Positions 34,264 to 43,411 of a DNA stretch of 64,000 nucleotides are shown piece after piece. The position numbers and the translations under genes are program-made. Under the pieces are notes generated by a model. That model was given only the letters and a program-made list of their open reading frames with translations, was not told where the DNA came from and made no database searches. Numbering within the stretch: the stretch's first letter is position 1; the number at the start of each line of letters is the position of its first letter. Source of the DNA: Brasilonema sennae CENA114 (GTDB taxonomy: Bacteria > Cyanobacteriota > Cyanobacteriia > Cyanobacteriales > Nostocaceae); NCBI RefSeq assembly GCF_006968745.1, contig NZ_CP030118.1, forward strand, positions 3,608,674-3,672,673, given 5' to 3'.

Positions 34264-35664
34264 ATGGCAATAACACAAGTCAACCCTTATCTCGATGGTA
34301 ACTTTGCGCCAATACGCGAGGAAATCTCCACAAACTCCCTAAAAGTCATAGGTGAACTCCCTCATGACTTATCAGGAATGTTCGTGCGCAATGGTCCTAA
34401 TCCTCAATGGAAGCCGATTGGGGAGTACCATTGGTTTGATGGGGATGGAATGTTGCATGGGGTGCGAATTATTAACGGTAAAGCTGCCTATCGCAACCGC
34501 TATGTGCGCACAAAAGCATGGAAAATTGAGAACGAAGCAGGTAAAGCTGTCTGGAGTGGGTTCCTAGAACCACCACAAATGGACAATCCTCACGGACTAA
34601 GCAAGAATACAGCGAATACTGCTCTTGTGTGGCATGCAGGTCAACTTTTGGCCTTGTGGGAAGGAGGTGCGCCTCACGCTATCAAACTTCCTGAGTTAAA
34701 GACTCTGGGTGAACATACTTACAATGGTAAACTTGTCTCACCCGTGACTGCTCATCCCAAAGTAGATCCAGTGACGGGTGAGATGATGTTTTTTGGTTAC
34801 AGCTTCGCACCGCCCTATCTGCAATACAGTGTGGTTTCACCACAAGGCGAACTTTTGCAGACGGAACCTATTGACATACCAACAGGCGTGATGATGCATG
34901 ATTTTGCCATCACTGAAGACTACACAATTTTTATGGATTTGCCGCTGACTTTCAATATGGAAAGGCAAAAACGCGGCGAACCTATGATGAAGTTTGAGCA
35001 CGACAAACCGAGTCGCTTTGGTATTGTTCCACGTTATGGCAATAACAGTAACATTGTATGGTTTGAGACTCCCGCTTGCTACGTCTTCCACACTCTCAAC
35101 GCTTACGAGGAAGGAGATGAGGTAGTTCTGATTGCTTGTCGGATGAATTCCACCACTGTTTTGGATGTGCCGCAAGACACACACGTCGATTCTCAAGGAG
35201 ATATCCCTCGTTTGCATCGCTGGCGGTTTAACTTGAAAACGGGCAAAGTCAGCGAAGAGATGCTGGATGATGTCCCTTCTGAATTTCCTCGTGTGAATGA
35301 GAATTTCTTGGGGCAAAAAACACGATACGGCTACACTGCGAAAATGGCGAAAAGTTCCATGCCTGTGTTCGATGGTTTGATTAAGTATGACTTGAACAGT
35401 GGCAAGTCCGAAACCCATGAATTTGGAAAAGGACGTTATGGTGGTGAAGCTGTGTTTGTACCACGTCCTAATGCAAAAGCAGAAGATGACGGCTGGCTTG
35501 TGACTTATGTTTACGACACCGTAGAGGAAACTTCTGAATTCGTGGTAGTTAGTGCTGAGGATATCACTGATGAACCAATAGCACGAGTGATGATTCCTCA
35601 GCGTATACCTTATGGGTTCCACGGTGCTTGGGTTTCTGAGGAACAGTTCAAAAAACGTGTGTAG
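34264..35664 (+). CDS. carotenoid oxygenase (NSC/apocarotenoid-cleaving type)
   Basis: A non-heme iron dioxygenase of the carotenoid cleavage family (466 residues). The seven-bladed propeller's four iron-binding His can be placed in TAHPKVD, MMHDFAIT, VFHTLNAYEEG and GFHGAWVSEE, and MFVRNGPNPQW and WFDGDGMLHGV near the N-terminus are signatures. The frame opens at GTG 34246, but ATG 34264 has AGGA six bases upstream. Closest known enzymes are the Nostoc NSC1/NSC2-type apocarotenal or carotenoid cleavers; which carotenoid is cut is not readable. Monocistronic. Confidence 0.9.
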   Translation: MAITQVNPYLDGNFAPIREEISTNSLKVIGELPHDLSGMFVRNGPNPQWKPIGEYHWFDGDGMLHGVRIINGKAAYRNRYVRTKAWKIENEAGKAVWSGFLEPPQMDNPHGLSKNTANTALVWHAGQLLALWEGGAPHAIKLPELKTLGEHTYNGKLVSPVTAHPKVDPVTGEMMFFGYSFAPPYLQYSVVSPQGELLQTEPIDIPTGVMMHDFAITEDYTIFMDLPLTFNMERQKRGEPMMKFEHDKPSRFGIVPRYGNNSNIVWFETPACYVFHTLNAYEEGDEVVLIACRMNSTTVLDVPQDTHVDSQGDIPRLHRWRFNLKTGKVSEEMLDDVPSEFPRVNENFLGQKTRYGYTAKMAKSSMPVFDGLIKYDLNSGKSETHEFGKGRYGGEAVFVPRPNAKAEDDGWLVTYVYDTVEETSEFVVVSAEDITDEPIARVMIPQRIPYGFHGAWVSEEQFKKRV

Positions 35665-35689
35665 ATTTATATTCGTTTGCTTTCATGGG

Positions 35690-35900
35690 TGTCAATAATT
35701 AGGGGTGTAAGGATGTAGGGGCAGTAATTGGTGAGGGCACAGGATCGACCACCATTTTATTGACCAAGCTCATCAAAGATAAGCGTGGGGACCGGGTTGC
35801 CGTTTGTTTAGGGGTGTAGGTACAACGCTGGAAAATTCTCCAGTGGCATTCTACACCCTTACACCCGCAAAACCGTACACTCCTTTCTTGGTCATGAAAG
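35690..35900. repeat. GGGTGTAAGG / CCTTACACCC inverted repeats
   Basis: The gap between the carotenoid oxygenase gene and aroE contains AGGGGTGTAAGGATGTAGGG (from 35700) and its near complement CTACACCCTTACACCC (35852-35867), plus CTGGAAAATTCTCCAG (35830-35845), a small palindrome. Similar strings occur at 34047-34135. No gene is present. Confidence 0.5.
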
Positions 35901-35938
35901 TTAATAATGACTAATAATAAATAACCGATGACAAACTC

Positions 35939-36811
35939 ATGATTACAGGCAAAACTAAACTACTTGGAGTGATTGGATATCCGGTGGAACATTCACTCTC
36001 ACCAGTGATGCACAATGCTGCACTTACCCACTTGGGACTCAATTACGTCTATGTTCCTTTTCCAATAGAACCACAGAATTTAGAAATCGCTGTTCAAGGC
36101 TTTGCTGCTGTAGGTGTTGTCGGTTTTAGCATTACAATTCCCCATAAACAGACAATATTGCCTTTGCTCTGCGAAGTTTCACCGATCGCCAAAGCTATAG
36201 GAGCAGTCAATACAGTAAGTCGTAAAGAGAACAAATGGATTGGTACAAACACTGACTGTGAAGGGTTTCTCGCTCCTTTGCGAACAACATATCATCAGCA
36301 TTGGAGCCAAACAGTAGCTGTGATTTTAGGCAATGGTGGTGCAGCAAGAGCAGTTGTTGCAGGTTGTGCGGAATTAGGTTGTGAGAAGATTTATGTTGTT
36401 GGGCGCAACGCCCAAAAGTTAGAAGAATTCCAGAAGAGTTGGGGTGATTTTCAGGAGTCGCATAATTTACACGTCCACACTTGGGATTCTTTACCAAAAC
36501 TTATTCCACAAGCAAACCTATTAGTAAACACAACCCCGATCGGGATGTATCCCAAGGTTGAAGAATCACCTTTAAGTGCAGAGGAAATGGGGAATTTACC
36601 TGTAGGGGCGATCGCCTACGATTTGATATACACCCCCAACCCAACAAAATTTCTCAAACAAGCGCAGCAGGTGGGCGCTATTGCCATTGATGGACTGGAA
36701 ATGCTTGTTCAACAAGGCGCAGCAGCATTAAAAATCTGGTTACAACAAGATACTGTTCCCGTAGACGTGATGCGCCAAGCTTTGAGACAGCATTTGGGTT
36801 TAGAAGATTAA
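35939..36811 (+). CDS. aroE: shikimate dehydrogenase
   Basis: NADP-dependent reduction of 3-dehydroshikimate in aromatic amino acid synthesis. The 290-residue product has the shikimate-binding YPVEHSLSPVMHNAA, the catalytic Lys in ITIPHKQ, the Asp in NTDCEGF, the nucleotide motif GNGGAARAV and VNTTPIGMYP. Length and order are normal. The start ATG at 35939 has no strong ribosome binding site. Confidence 0.95.
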   Translation: MITGKTKLLGVIGYPVEHSLSPVMHNAALTHLGLNYVYVPFPIEPQNLEIAVQGFAAVGVVGFSITIPHKQTILPLLCEVSPIAKAIGAVNTVSRKENKWIGTNTDCEGFLAPLRTTYHQHWSQTVAVILGNGGAARAVVAGCAELGCEKIYVVGRNAQKLEEFQKSWGDFQESHNLHVHTWDSLPKLIPQANLLVNTTPIGMYPKVEESPLSAEEMGNLPVGAIAYDLIYTPNPTKFLKQAQQVGAIAIDGLEMLVQQGAAALKIWLQQDTVPVDVMRQALRQHLGLED

Positions 36812-36899
36812 TGGGGTGATGAGGTGATGTGGGGGAGATTCCAAATTTTGAATTTTGCTTCGACTGCGCTCAGCAACCATGAATTTTGAATTTTGAATT

Positions 36900-37000
36900 G
36901 TTATTAGACATCTCCGAAAAAGAATGTAGAGACGTTACATGTAACGTCTCTACAAGGGTTTCAGGTAACGCATCATTAATTTCCGGAGATGTCTATTAAC
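36900..37000. mobile_element. MITE-like element with 30-bp perfect internal palindrome
   Basis: Ends GTTATTAGACATCTCCG (36900-36916) and its inverted copy CGGAGATGTCTATTAAC (36984-37000) match at 16 of 17 positions. Between them, 36925-36954 is a perfect 30-bp palindrome (TGTAGAGACGTTACA and its mirror). The TAA stop of the 210-codon gene (36996-36998) lies inside the right end, so the insertion may have supplied that stop. Confidence 0.75.
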
Positions 37001-37628
37001 TCCCTCTTCGCCAATGAACGCGATTCCACTCGTACATACCTTGAATTTCAAATTCAGCACCGTTGTAGAAGCGGACGATGCAGTCGGTTGAGGAAGAATC
37101 GCCATCGCTTATTTCATTAACATTAATGACAATACAGGGATACCATTCTGGGGTGCAAGGACCATTATCTTGTACCCATTCCCAAAGAGCGTTGCAAATT
37201 TCAATGCGATCACCAATCGTAAGGCTCCCTGCTGGAGCATCGCCCACTTTCAGCTTGAGGACATCTTTAGTAAAGTACTTGTCAAAGTGATATGGCTCAA
37301 TACGATTTAGCCAGGATAACCCGTAGCGATCGCGAATGAATTGTACTGCACCGGAGTCATTTTGATTTAGCCAGTCGTTGAGCAATTGCGCTTTCCATGA
37401 GCCGTCTTGTTGTTCTTGTGCTTTGAAGAACTCTAAAAATGCTTGCAATTCTTGTTTTGTTAGTTCGTCTAGAGGATTAGCGCTATCAGACACACCAGTT
37501 TGAGACCCCTTGATTTGCTCTAAGATTTGCAGTAATATTCCTTTCTGCATATCACAGAGGGGACAGCTTGCGACATCACAACGATCAAACGCTGCTTGCA
37601 AAACTGCTTTTATCTCATCTGGACTCAT
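36996..37628 (-). CDS. conserved hypothetical protein, 210 residues
   Basis: I do not recognise the family. The product is soluble, acidic, with a Cys pair near the N-terminus (CDVASCPLCDMQKG, a C-P-x-C that might bind metal), a helical middle (LDELTKQELQAFLEFFKAQE, then WLNQNDSGAVQFIRDRYG) and a beta-rich C-terminal part (IGDRIEICNALWEWVQDNGP and CTPEWYPCIVINVNEIS) ending NRVHWRRGS. Its reading frame is intact and the composition protein-like. The stop codon lies within a MITE-like repeat, so a few C-terminal residues may differ from the ancestral form. Confidence 0.7.
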   Translation of the reverse strand: MSPDEIKAVLQAAFDRCDVASCPLCDMQKGILLQILEQIKGSQTGVSDSANPLDELTKQELQAFLEFFKAQEQQDGSWKAQLLNDWLNQNDSGAVQFIRDRYGLSWLNRIEPYHFDKYFTKDVLKLKVGDAPAGSLTIGDRIEICNALWEWVQDNGPCTPEWYPCIVINVNEISDGDSSSTDCIVRFYNGAEFEIQGMYEWNRVHWRRGS

Positions 37629-37819
37629 ACGCTATATAGCAATTAAGAGTATTATCTATCATAATTATTACAAAACTTCAAAACAACTATCCAATCGCTT
37701 GAGAGCTAATTTCAGGTAAGCTGAGGTTGAAATATACCGCAATGGTGCTTTTTATCTGTGCTGAGTTAGTCGCAGCCTTTTTATCGGTGCATTGTTTTGT
37801 TATTCTTGTTGTTGGAGAT

Positions 37820-38329
37820 ATGCAAAAGAAAAATAGCTTAGTATCGTTCTTAAATTCTGTGCCCTTATTTACAAAGAATTACTCAAGATTGAGGATTCAG
37901 TACTCAATAGTCTTGAAGGTGATTTTGGTTTCCTGTGTCATAGGAATTGTATCGTGGGTGTTTACGCCAAGTGCTCTAGCGCTGACACAGATAAAACTCT
38001 CTGAGCTTTCCTATCACAAATGTCCATCAGAAATAGGAAAAGGATCTGTGACAAGTGGTACGACTATGGCAGCAAATTGCTTTATAGTCACAGGCAAAGC
38101 TCAAAATGGCACGAACAAAACTGTCTACGATGCAGATATTTTTGGGCGCATTTATGATGCTAACAATAATTCTGCCATGGAAAACCGTAACCGTCTTGGT
38201 TCTATCAAGGAAATTCCACCGGGTGTTAGTGATTTTGAATTGAGGATTTCTGTAGCAGCAAACCAGCCTGAACCTTTGAAGTTGAAGAAGTTCAAGGCGG
38301 CTGGATTTAGCGCTCAAGTCCGTAAGTAG
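37820..38329 (+). CDS. secreted or anchored hypothetical protein
   Basis: A small protein with a hydrophobic N-terminal segment (IVLKVILVSCVIGIVSWVF) ending in an A-L-A signal-peptidase-like site, and an exported domain of ~115 residues (TQIKLSELSYHKCPSEIG ... FSAQVRK). Two Cys (in YHKCPSE and ANCFIV) could form a disulfide. The frame is open from TTG 37727 with an ATG at 37742; I chose ATG 37820 because GGAG lies just before it and it gives a plain signal peptide. I do not recognise the family; the domain has a beta-sandwich look (alternating hydrophobics). Confidence 0.6.
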   Translation: MQKKNSLVSFLNSVPLFTKNYSRLRIQYSIVLKVILVSCVIGIVSWVFTPSALALTQIKLSELSYHKCPSEIGKGSVTSGTTMAANCFIVTGKAQNGTNKTVYDADIFGRIYDANNNSAMENRNRLGSIKEIPPGVSDFELRISVAANQPEPLKLKKFKAAGFSAQVRK

Positions 38330-38344
38330 TTGAACAATATGAAT

Positions 38345-38378
38345 ATGTAGAGACGTTGTCAACCTCCGTCTCTACAAA
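38345..38378. repeat. GTAGAGACG hairpin repeat
   Basis: GTAGAGACG (38347-38355) pairs with CGTCTCTAC (38367-38375). It is the same core as the 30-bp palindrome at 36925 and could end transcription of both convergent genes around it. Confidence 0.6.
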
Positions 38379-38402
38379 GGTTCATATTTCTCAACTTTAG
38401 AC

Positions 38403-38675
38403 TTAACCAACTAATGGATTGGCGCTTAGATAAGAGAGCAAACCGCCTAATACGTTGAGTAATAGAAAAGCCAATATCGGTGAAACATCAATACCGCCCA
38501 ATGGGGGAATAATTGAACGGAACAGATTCAGATAGGGGTCGCTTATTTGGCTTAACGCTGCAAACGGTTGATTATACCAGTTGATGCTGGGAAACCATGT
38601 TAACAGGACTCTAATAATCAGTAGAAGACTATAAATTTGTATGAATTTGCTCAGTGTGTCAATCAGTAAATCCAT
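38403..38675 (-). CDS. YggT-family (Ycf19-like) membrane protein
   Basis: A 90-residue membrane protein with two hydrophobic segments and the family core RVLLTWFPSINWYNQPFAAL followed by ISDPYLNLFRSIIPPLGGID and SPILAFLLLNVL. Cyanobacterial and plastid relatives (Ycf19/YlmG) affect nucleoid or thylakoid organisation and cytochrome assembly; the precise role is unknown. The start ATG at 38675 gives the standard length. Confidence 0.9.
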   Translation of the reverse strand: MDLLIDTLSKFIQIYSLLLIIRVLLTWFPSINWYNQPFAALSQISDPYLNLFRSIIPPLGGIDVSPILAFLLLNVLGGLLSYLSANPLVG

Positions 38676-38837
38676 GGATTGGTTAATTTCCTACGAAGTG
38701 TCAAAAGCGGTCTTATCTTCGATTTTAAATGAGGCTAAGTCAAATGGCGGTTGCAGATTCTGCATGTCTCCATGATAAATACTCTGCGGTTTCTCACCAT
38801 TTGTAGTTAGCATTTGCGATCTGCTAATGCTCGCTAA

Positions 38838-39197
38838 TTAGCGTAACTCCTGGCTACGCGACGAAGAACGTTCGTGAATCAGCTGCTCTGAATTGGCATT
38901 CACATTCCCTAGCTGCTGTCGGACTTCGTCTATTGTGGCATTGAGCTGGGCGATTTTATCTTCAAGTGATCGCCGTGCCACTTCCATTTCCATATTCTCA
39001 TTTTCCGAAGCTCTCATCTGACGTCTTTTGGCTGCTTTTTTAGCTTCTGTTAAGTTGGTGGTTGTTTGAGGCTCTTCCTCTAGGATTTGTTCTGGATCAC
39101 GTCTTGTGGCAACAAGCGTACCGATAATACCACCAACCACACCACCGAAAATTGCTCCGGCAAAAAAACCACTTGCAAAACTATCTTGCTGACTCAT
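38838..39197 (-). CDS. small membrane protein with Gly-rich helix and coiled coil
   Basis: A 119-residue protein beginning MSQQDSFASGFFAGAIFGGV with one Gly-rich membrane helix (about residues 9-28) followed by ATRRDPEQ, a basic Lys/Arg stretch and a coiled coil (about 75-110). The shape resembles YtxH-like stress proteins. The frame is open to 39302, but ATG 39197 is the sensible start since upstream codons read through the upp 3' end. It is 76 bp downstream of upp on the same strand. Function unknown. Confidence 0.75.
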   Translation of the reverse strand: MSQQDSFASGFFAGAIFGGVVGGIIGTLVATRRDPEQILEEEPQTTTNLTEAKKAAKRRQMRASENENMEMEVARRSLEDKIAQLNATIDEVRQQLGNVNANSEQLIHERSSSRSQELR

Positions 39198-39273
39198 AAT
39201 TTTACTGCCTTGAAGAAACGCTGCACCTGTTGGGTTGTTTTTGCACCTCATGCTGTCGAATGTGCATATTAGC

Positions 39274-39924
39274 TTATGTTCCAAAGATGCGATCGCCTGC
39301 ATCTCCTAATCCTGGTATGATAAATCCTTGATTGTTGACTGTTGCGTCAATAGTCGCTGTGTAAACAATTAAACCTGGATAAGCATCATTCAGTTTTTGT
39401 AAAGCTGGTGGAGCTGCTACCACAGATACAATCCGCGTTAGGGCTGGATCAATACCCCGTTGTGTTAATTCTGCCATTGCATTCATCATCGACCCTCCAG
39501 TGGCTAACATTGGATCGGTGACTAACACTCGCGTTTGCGGTTGGAATTTTTCTGGCAATTTGTTTAAGTAAGTAGAGGGTTGGAGTGTTTTTTCATCTCG
39601 CACTAAACCAAGATGATAAATCGACGCCAAAGGTAACACTGTTTGTGCTCCCTCTAGTAATCCTAGCCCAGCTCGCAGAATCGGTACCACTGCCATTGGA
39701 ACCGTTGGATCTATTAAAGTTGCTGGGCTGACATCCAAAGGGGTTTGCACTGTCGCTTCTTGAGTTGGCAACCACTCTCTAGCAGCTTCGTAAGTCAACC
39801 AACGTCCTAACTCAGTCATCGCACTGCGAAATAATACGGAGGGTGTGGCAGCATCACGGGCAACTGCTAACCAGTGCTTGATTAGGGGGTGGGGCGGGAC
39901 ATAAACACGCAATTGTAGCGTCAT
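39274..39924 (-). CDS. upp: uracil phosphoribosyltransferase
   Basis: Salvages uracil to UMP with PRPP. The 216-residue product has the PRPP-binding loop VLVTDPMLATGGSMMNAM and the C-terminal uracil-binding region (FIIPGLGDAGDRIFGT). Length is normal. The start ATG at 39924 gives MTLQLRVYVPPHPLIKHW, the usual N-terminus. Confidence 0.93.
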   Translation of the reverse strand: MTLQLRVYVPPHPLIKHWLAVARDAATPSVLFRSAMTELGRWLTYEAAREWLPTQEATVQTPLDVSPATLIDPTVPMAVVPILRAGLGLLEGAQTVLPLASIYHLGLVRDEKTLQPSTYLNKLPEKFQPQTRVLVTDPMLATGGSMMNAMAELTQRGIDPALTRIVSVVAAPPALQKLNDAYPGLIVYTATIDATVNNQGFIIPGLGDAGDRIFGT

Positions 39925-40270
39925 AGCCAGAAATGGGCTTTTTCTATATGGTATAACAACTGAAACATCATAATACTTTTTTTTGTATGCAACTCACTGC
40001 TATAATTAGCACGAAAAAATTTATTGAAATTTTTTTTCAATAGTAGTTGACATAGATTCTCAATCAAGGTTATATTGTATTTTCAGTGTTCTCCTCTCTT
40101 TAAGGATCGGCAGACGGGATTGGCCAGCGGTAGCAGGCTTTTCCCTCTTTTTTGTTATAGGGAACGCTTAACGCTTTAAGATAAACTGTACGAAGCTTCG
40201 CAAAAATCAAATACGAGTCTTATCATGATTTACTAAAACAAAGGACAAGCGACAAATAACAAAAAAATGC
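39925..40270. other. divergent intergenic region upp / crtH
   Basis: 346 bp without a gene; both promoters should be here. It holds a TATTGAAA / TTTCAATA hairpin (40022-40042) and, from about 40150 to 40216, a partial copy of the TATAGGA-end repeat (GGGAACGCTTAACGC ... GCTTCGCAAAAATCAAATACG) which lacks a clear left end. Confidence 0.5.
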
Positions 40271-41761
40271 ATGCAGAGTGATGTTATCGTCATTGGATCT
40301 GGAATTGGTGGCTTAGTGACAGCAACTCAGCTGGCGGCAAAAGGTGCTAAGGTACTCGTACTAGAACGTTATCTGATTCCAGGAGGTAGTGCGGGTTACT
40401 TTCAACGGCAAGGCTATCGCTTTGATGTTGGGGCGTCGATGATTTTTGGGTTTGGGCAGAACGGTAGCACCAACTTACTCACTCGTGCTTTGCAAGCTGT
40501 TAACGTTAGCTTAGAAGTGATTCCCGATCCAGTACAAATTCACTATCATCTGCCTAATGGCTTAAACCTAAAGGTTGATAAAGTGTATGAAAAATTTTTA
40601 CAACATGTGACTGCGTATTTTCCTAATGAAAGCCAAGGGATTCGTCGATTTTATGACGAATGCTGGAAAGTCTTTGATTGTCTTAACAGCATTGACTTGC
40701 TGTCCCTAGAAGAACCCCGGTATTTAATGCGTGTATTTTTTCAGCATCCTTTGGCATGTCTTGGTTTGGTAAAGTATCTGCCCCAAAATGCTGGAGATAT
40801 AGCCCGACGCTATATTCAAGACTCTGAGTTGTTGAAATTTATAGATATGGAGTGTTATTGCTGGTCGGTCGTACCAGCTGAGATGACACCAATGATAAAT
40901 GCTGGAATGGTATTTTCTGACAGGCACTATGGAGGAGTTAACTACCCTAAAGGGGGCGTCGGACAAATTGCCCAAAAATTAGTAGAGGGGCTTGTCAAAG
41001 CAGGTAGTCAGATTCAGTACCAAGCTAGGGTAACAAAAATTATTATAGAAAACAGACAAGCTGTGGGAGTACAACTCGCTAACGGTCAGACGCACCGTGC
41101 GAAGCGCATCGTGTCCAATGCAACACGTTGGGATACATTTGAAAAATTACTCACTCAAGAACAATTTTCTTTTGGTGAAACAAACTGGCAGCAACGCTAT
41201 CAAAAATCACCCAGTTTTCTCAGTTTACACATGGGAGTGAAGGCAGAAATTTTGCCAAAGGGGACGGAGTGTCATCATATCGTGTTAGAAGATTGGGAAA
41301 AGATAACAGAACCGGAAGGGACTTTATTTGTGTCTATCCCGACGTTGCTTGACGCAGATTTAGCGCCAGCAGGACATCACATTATTCACGCCTTTACACC
41401 TCACTGGATTGATGAATGGCAAGGACTCTGTGCAAAGGAATACCAGGTGAAGAAGGAAGAAGCAGCTTGGCGAATTATTGACCGTCTGGAGAAGATTTTT
41501 CCTGGTTTGAATGCGGGGTTGGATTATCTGGAGGTGGGGACGCCATTAACTTATCGCCGCTTTTTAGGTCGTCAGGATGGAACTTACGGACCGATTCCGC
41601 GCCGGAAGTTACGGGGGTTGCTGGGGATGCCGTTTAATAAAACATCTATCCCAGGACTTTATTGTGTGGGAGATAGTACGTTTCCAGGTCAGGGTTTAAA
41701 TGCAGTGGCGTTTTCTGGGTTTGCCTGCGCCCATCGCATTGCCGTAGATTTAGGATTGTAG
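40271..41761 (+). CDS. crtH: carotenoid isomerase CrtH (CRTISO)
   Basis: Flavoprotein that converts poly-cis lycopene to all-trans lycopene in carotenoid synthesis. The 496-residue product starts with an FAD motif ([20 protein letters not shown], residues ~5-24), then [13 protein letters not shown] and [11 protein letters not shown], typical of CrtH, and ends with [20 protein letters not shown], the second FAD-binding part of CrtI/CRTISO proteins. The ATG at 40271 starts directly at the FAD motif; another ATG at 40267 is out of frame. Confidence 0.92.
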   Translation: MQSDVIVIGSGIGGLVTATQLAAKGAKVLVLERYLIPGGSAGYFQRQGYRFDVGASMIFGFGQNGSTNLLTRALQAVNVSLEVIPDPVQIHYHLPNGLNLKVDKVYEKFLQHVTAYFPNESQGIRRFYDECWKVFDCLNSIDLLSLEEPRYLMRVFFQHPLACLGLVKYLPQNAGDIARRYIQDSELLKFIDMECYCWSVVPAEMTPMINAGMVFSDRHYGGVNYPKGGVGQIAQKLVEGLVKAGSQIQYQARVTKIIIENRQAVGVQLANGQTHRAKRIVSNATRWDTFEKLLTQEQFSFGETNWQQRYQKSPSFLSLHMGVKAEILPKGTECHHIVLEDWEKITEPEGTLFVSIPTLLDADLAPAGHHIIHAFTPHWIDEWQGLCAKEYQVKKEEAAWRIIDRLEKIFPGLNAGLDYLEVGTPLTYRRFLGRQDGTYGPIPRRKLRGLLGMPFNKTSIPGLYCVGDSTFPGQGLNAVAFSGFACAHRIAVDLGL

Positions 41762-41905
41762 ACCATCTCCCTTCTTGCCTGTTAAGCGTTAAGCGTGTTT
41801 ATTCACAGTTAAGGAGACTGGGAGAACTGCATAAGTTAAAAACACGGGCACTTATATATAGAGTGCAACTATATGGGATTGGTTATCCTGGAGTATGCAC
41901 TCGCC

Positions 41906-43318
41906 ATGGATGTATTATCTAGATACTGGAAAATTTATAGAATAAGTACCAGTCAAAGAGTTGGATACGAACATCGTTCAGTTCCTGCTGCACAGGAGTT
42001 TATCCAACAGATTCACAATCTCGCTCCAGCTAATATCCAAGCTGATTTGCTATCCTATTTTGGCGGTGAAAATTCTGTAGTTGATGTTACAAGTCGCGCC
42101 AAAGCAGGACTTTGTTTGCGGTCTTATGTTTCTGAACCCATCTTAAGAGCGTGTCAAAAAATTGACAATTTATTCAGTGGTGACAAGTTTTTTACCTACC
42201 AGGAATTGCTTAGGTTTGTCTTGGATGACGATGGAGAAACTTTAATTATTGTAGATGGAGATGGAAAAACTCAACTCAAGCTGGATAAGAATGGGGAAAG
42301 TAGGACAAGAAGTTACAACTTTTTTTCGCTCAAAATTTTGCAGACATTTAATGCCGATCTAAAGTCTAAAATGAGCTTAGACAATTGGGCATTCTTGAAA
42401 ACTACACAAAACCCCGAATTAAAAGATTTTTTAGCTGAGTTTGGATTTCAGCACTTCAGTGATTGGGCGCTTCTGAATAGAGTTAGAGTAAAACAATTGG
42501 AAAGTTTATCAAAGCGCGATCGCCACTTGGTAGAAGTTTTTCATGCTGTCTATCGTCGTGACAGAGTTCAAAAAAATTCAAAGGGAGTCAGAAAATGTCC
42601 AGAACCATCAAGTCCTCAGATGGAAGAAATGCTCAATGAATTGCAAAAAAGAGATATTATTATCAATTCAACTTTTGAGTTAATGACTGAACTCAAACAG
42701 GTTGTTCGACAACTCAGACACTATGATATATGGAGTTGTCGAGAATCTTTAGAAGTCCACGATTCTAATACAGGAGGTTATACATATAGAACAGATTTAC
42801 CCATTAACAATTTTAATGAAGTGGATATAGAAGAGCAGGAAATCTTGGATTTTTTGCACGATCAACTTAGCTTAACCTTGAGTAATGCGATTATGCAAGA
42901 AATAGGCGATCGCATAAACTATTTAAAAAAAAGCAAGCATTATAGTATTTTCGCTGAACAATTTATTCCTGGTTTACAGTTATATTACTGTCAGAGTTTA
43001 TCTCTTAAGGATATTGCACCACAATTGGGAATGACAAGTTGGGATCAAGCTCGACGAGTGTTGAATCCAGGAGAATTGCTCAGTAAAATACGTACCAGAA
43101 CAGTGAAACAAGTTCTTGATAGTGTTTTAAGCAAGGCTGAGGAAAAAGGTTTAACCAAAATTCCTGCTGAACCAGAATATGTCAAAAAATTAGCCGAAGA
43201 GATTGAAGCTTTTGCCGATGAGGAAATCTTTAGAGAAGCGGCAGAAGAAATCAGAGTTGGAAAAGGCCGTTCGATGAATAGCTTATATGCTCAGCAAATT
43301 CGCAAATATATAGAATAA
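41906..43318 (+). CDS. hypothetical regulator with sigma-region-4-like HTH, CHAT-cassette gene 1
   Basis: A large soluble protein (470 residues from ATG 41906; the frame allows ATG 41873). The C-terminal third contains GLQLYYCQSLSLKDIAPQLG then MTSWDQARRVLNPGELLSKI, a helix-turn-helix arrangement resembling sigma factor region 4 but with a degenerate recognition helix. The middle has a low-complexity junction (RVQKNSKGVRKCPEPSS) and an elongated helical part. I recognise no catalytic motif. It precedes a DUF1822 gene and a CHAT gene, a combination that recurs in filamentous cyanobacteria, so I infer a regulatory or sensor role in that cassette. GGAG lies 12 bases before 41906, a loose ribosome binding site. 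Confidence 0.65.
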   Translation: MDVLSRYWKIYRISTSQRVGYEHRSVPAAQEFIQQIHNLAPANIQADLLSYFGGENSVVDVTSRAKAGLCLRSYVSEPILRACQKIDNLFSGDKFFTYQELLRFVLDDDGETLIIVDGDGKTQLKLDKNGESRTRSYNFFSLKILQTFNADLKSKMSLDNWAFLKTTQNPELKDFLAEFGFQHFSDWALLNRVRVKQLESLSKRDRHLVEVFHAVYRRDRVQKNSKGVRKCPEPSSPQMEEMLNELQKRDIIINSTFELMTELKQVVRQLRHYDIWSCRESLEVHDSNTGGYTYRTDLPINNFNEVDIEEQEILDFLHDQLSLTLSNAIMQEIGDRINYLKKSKHYSIFAEQFIPGLQLYYCQSLSLKDIAPQLGMTSWDQARRVLNPGELLSKIRTRTVKQVLDSVLSKAEEKGLTKIPAEPEYVKKLAEEIEAFADEEIFREAAEEIRVGKGRSMNSLYAQQIRKYIE

Positions 43319-43411
43319 CGTGCATACAACTTACGCTCATATCCTCAAATCCTTGTCTTGAAGTGAACCCAGGAAAATCTTAAATATAAAACACAAATCA
43401 GGAATACAATC

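Noticed and set aside
34837..35622. 261-codon minus-strand frame within the carotenoid oxygenase gene
   Set aside because: It is antisense to a clear gene with all iron-binding His residues; its composition is typical of a shadow frame.
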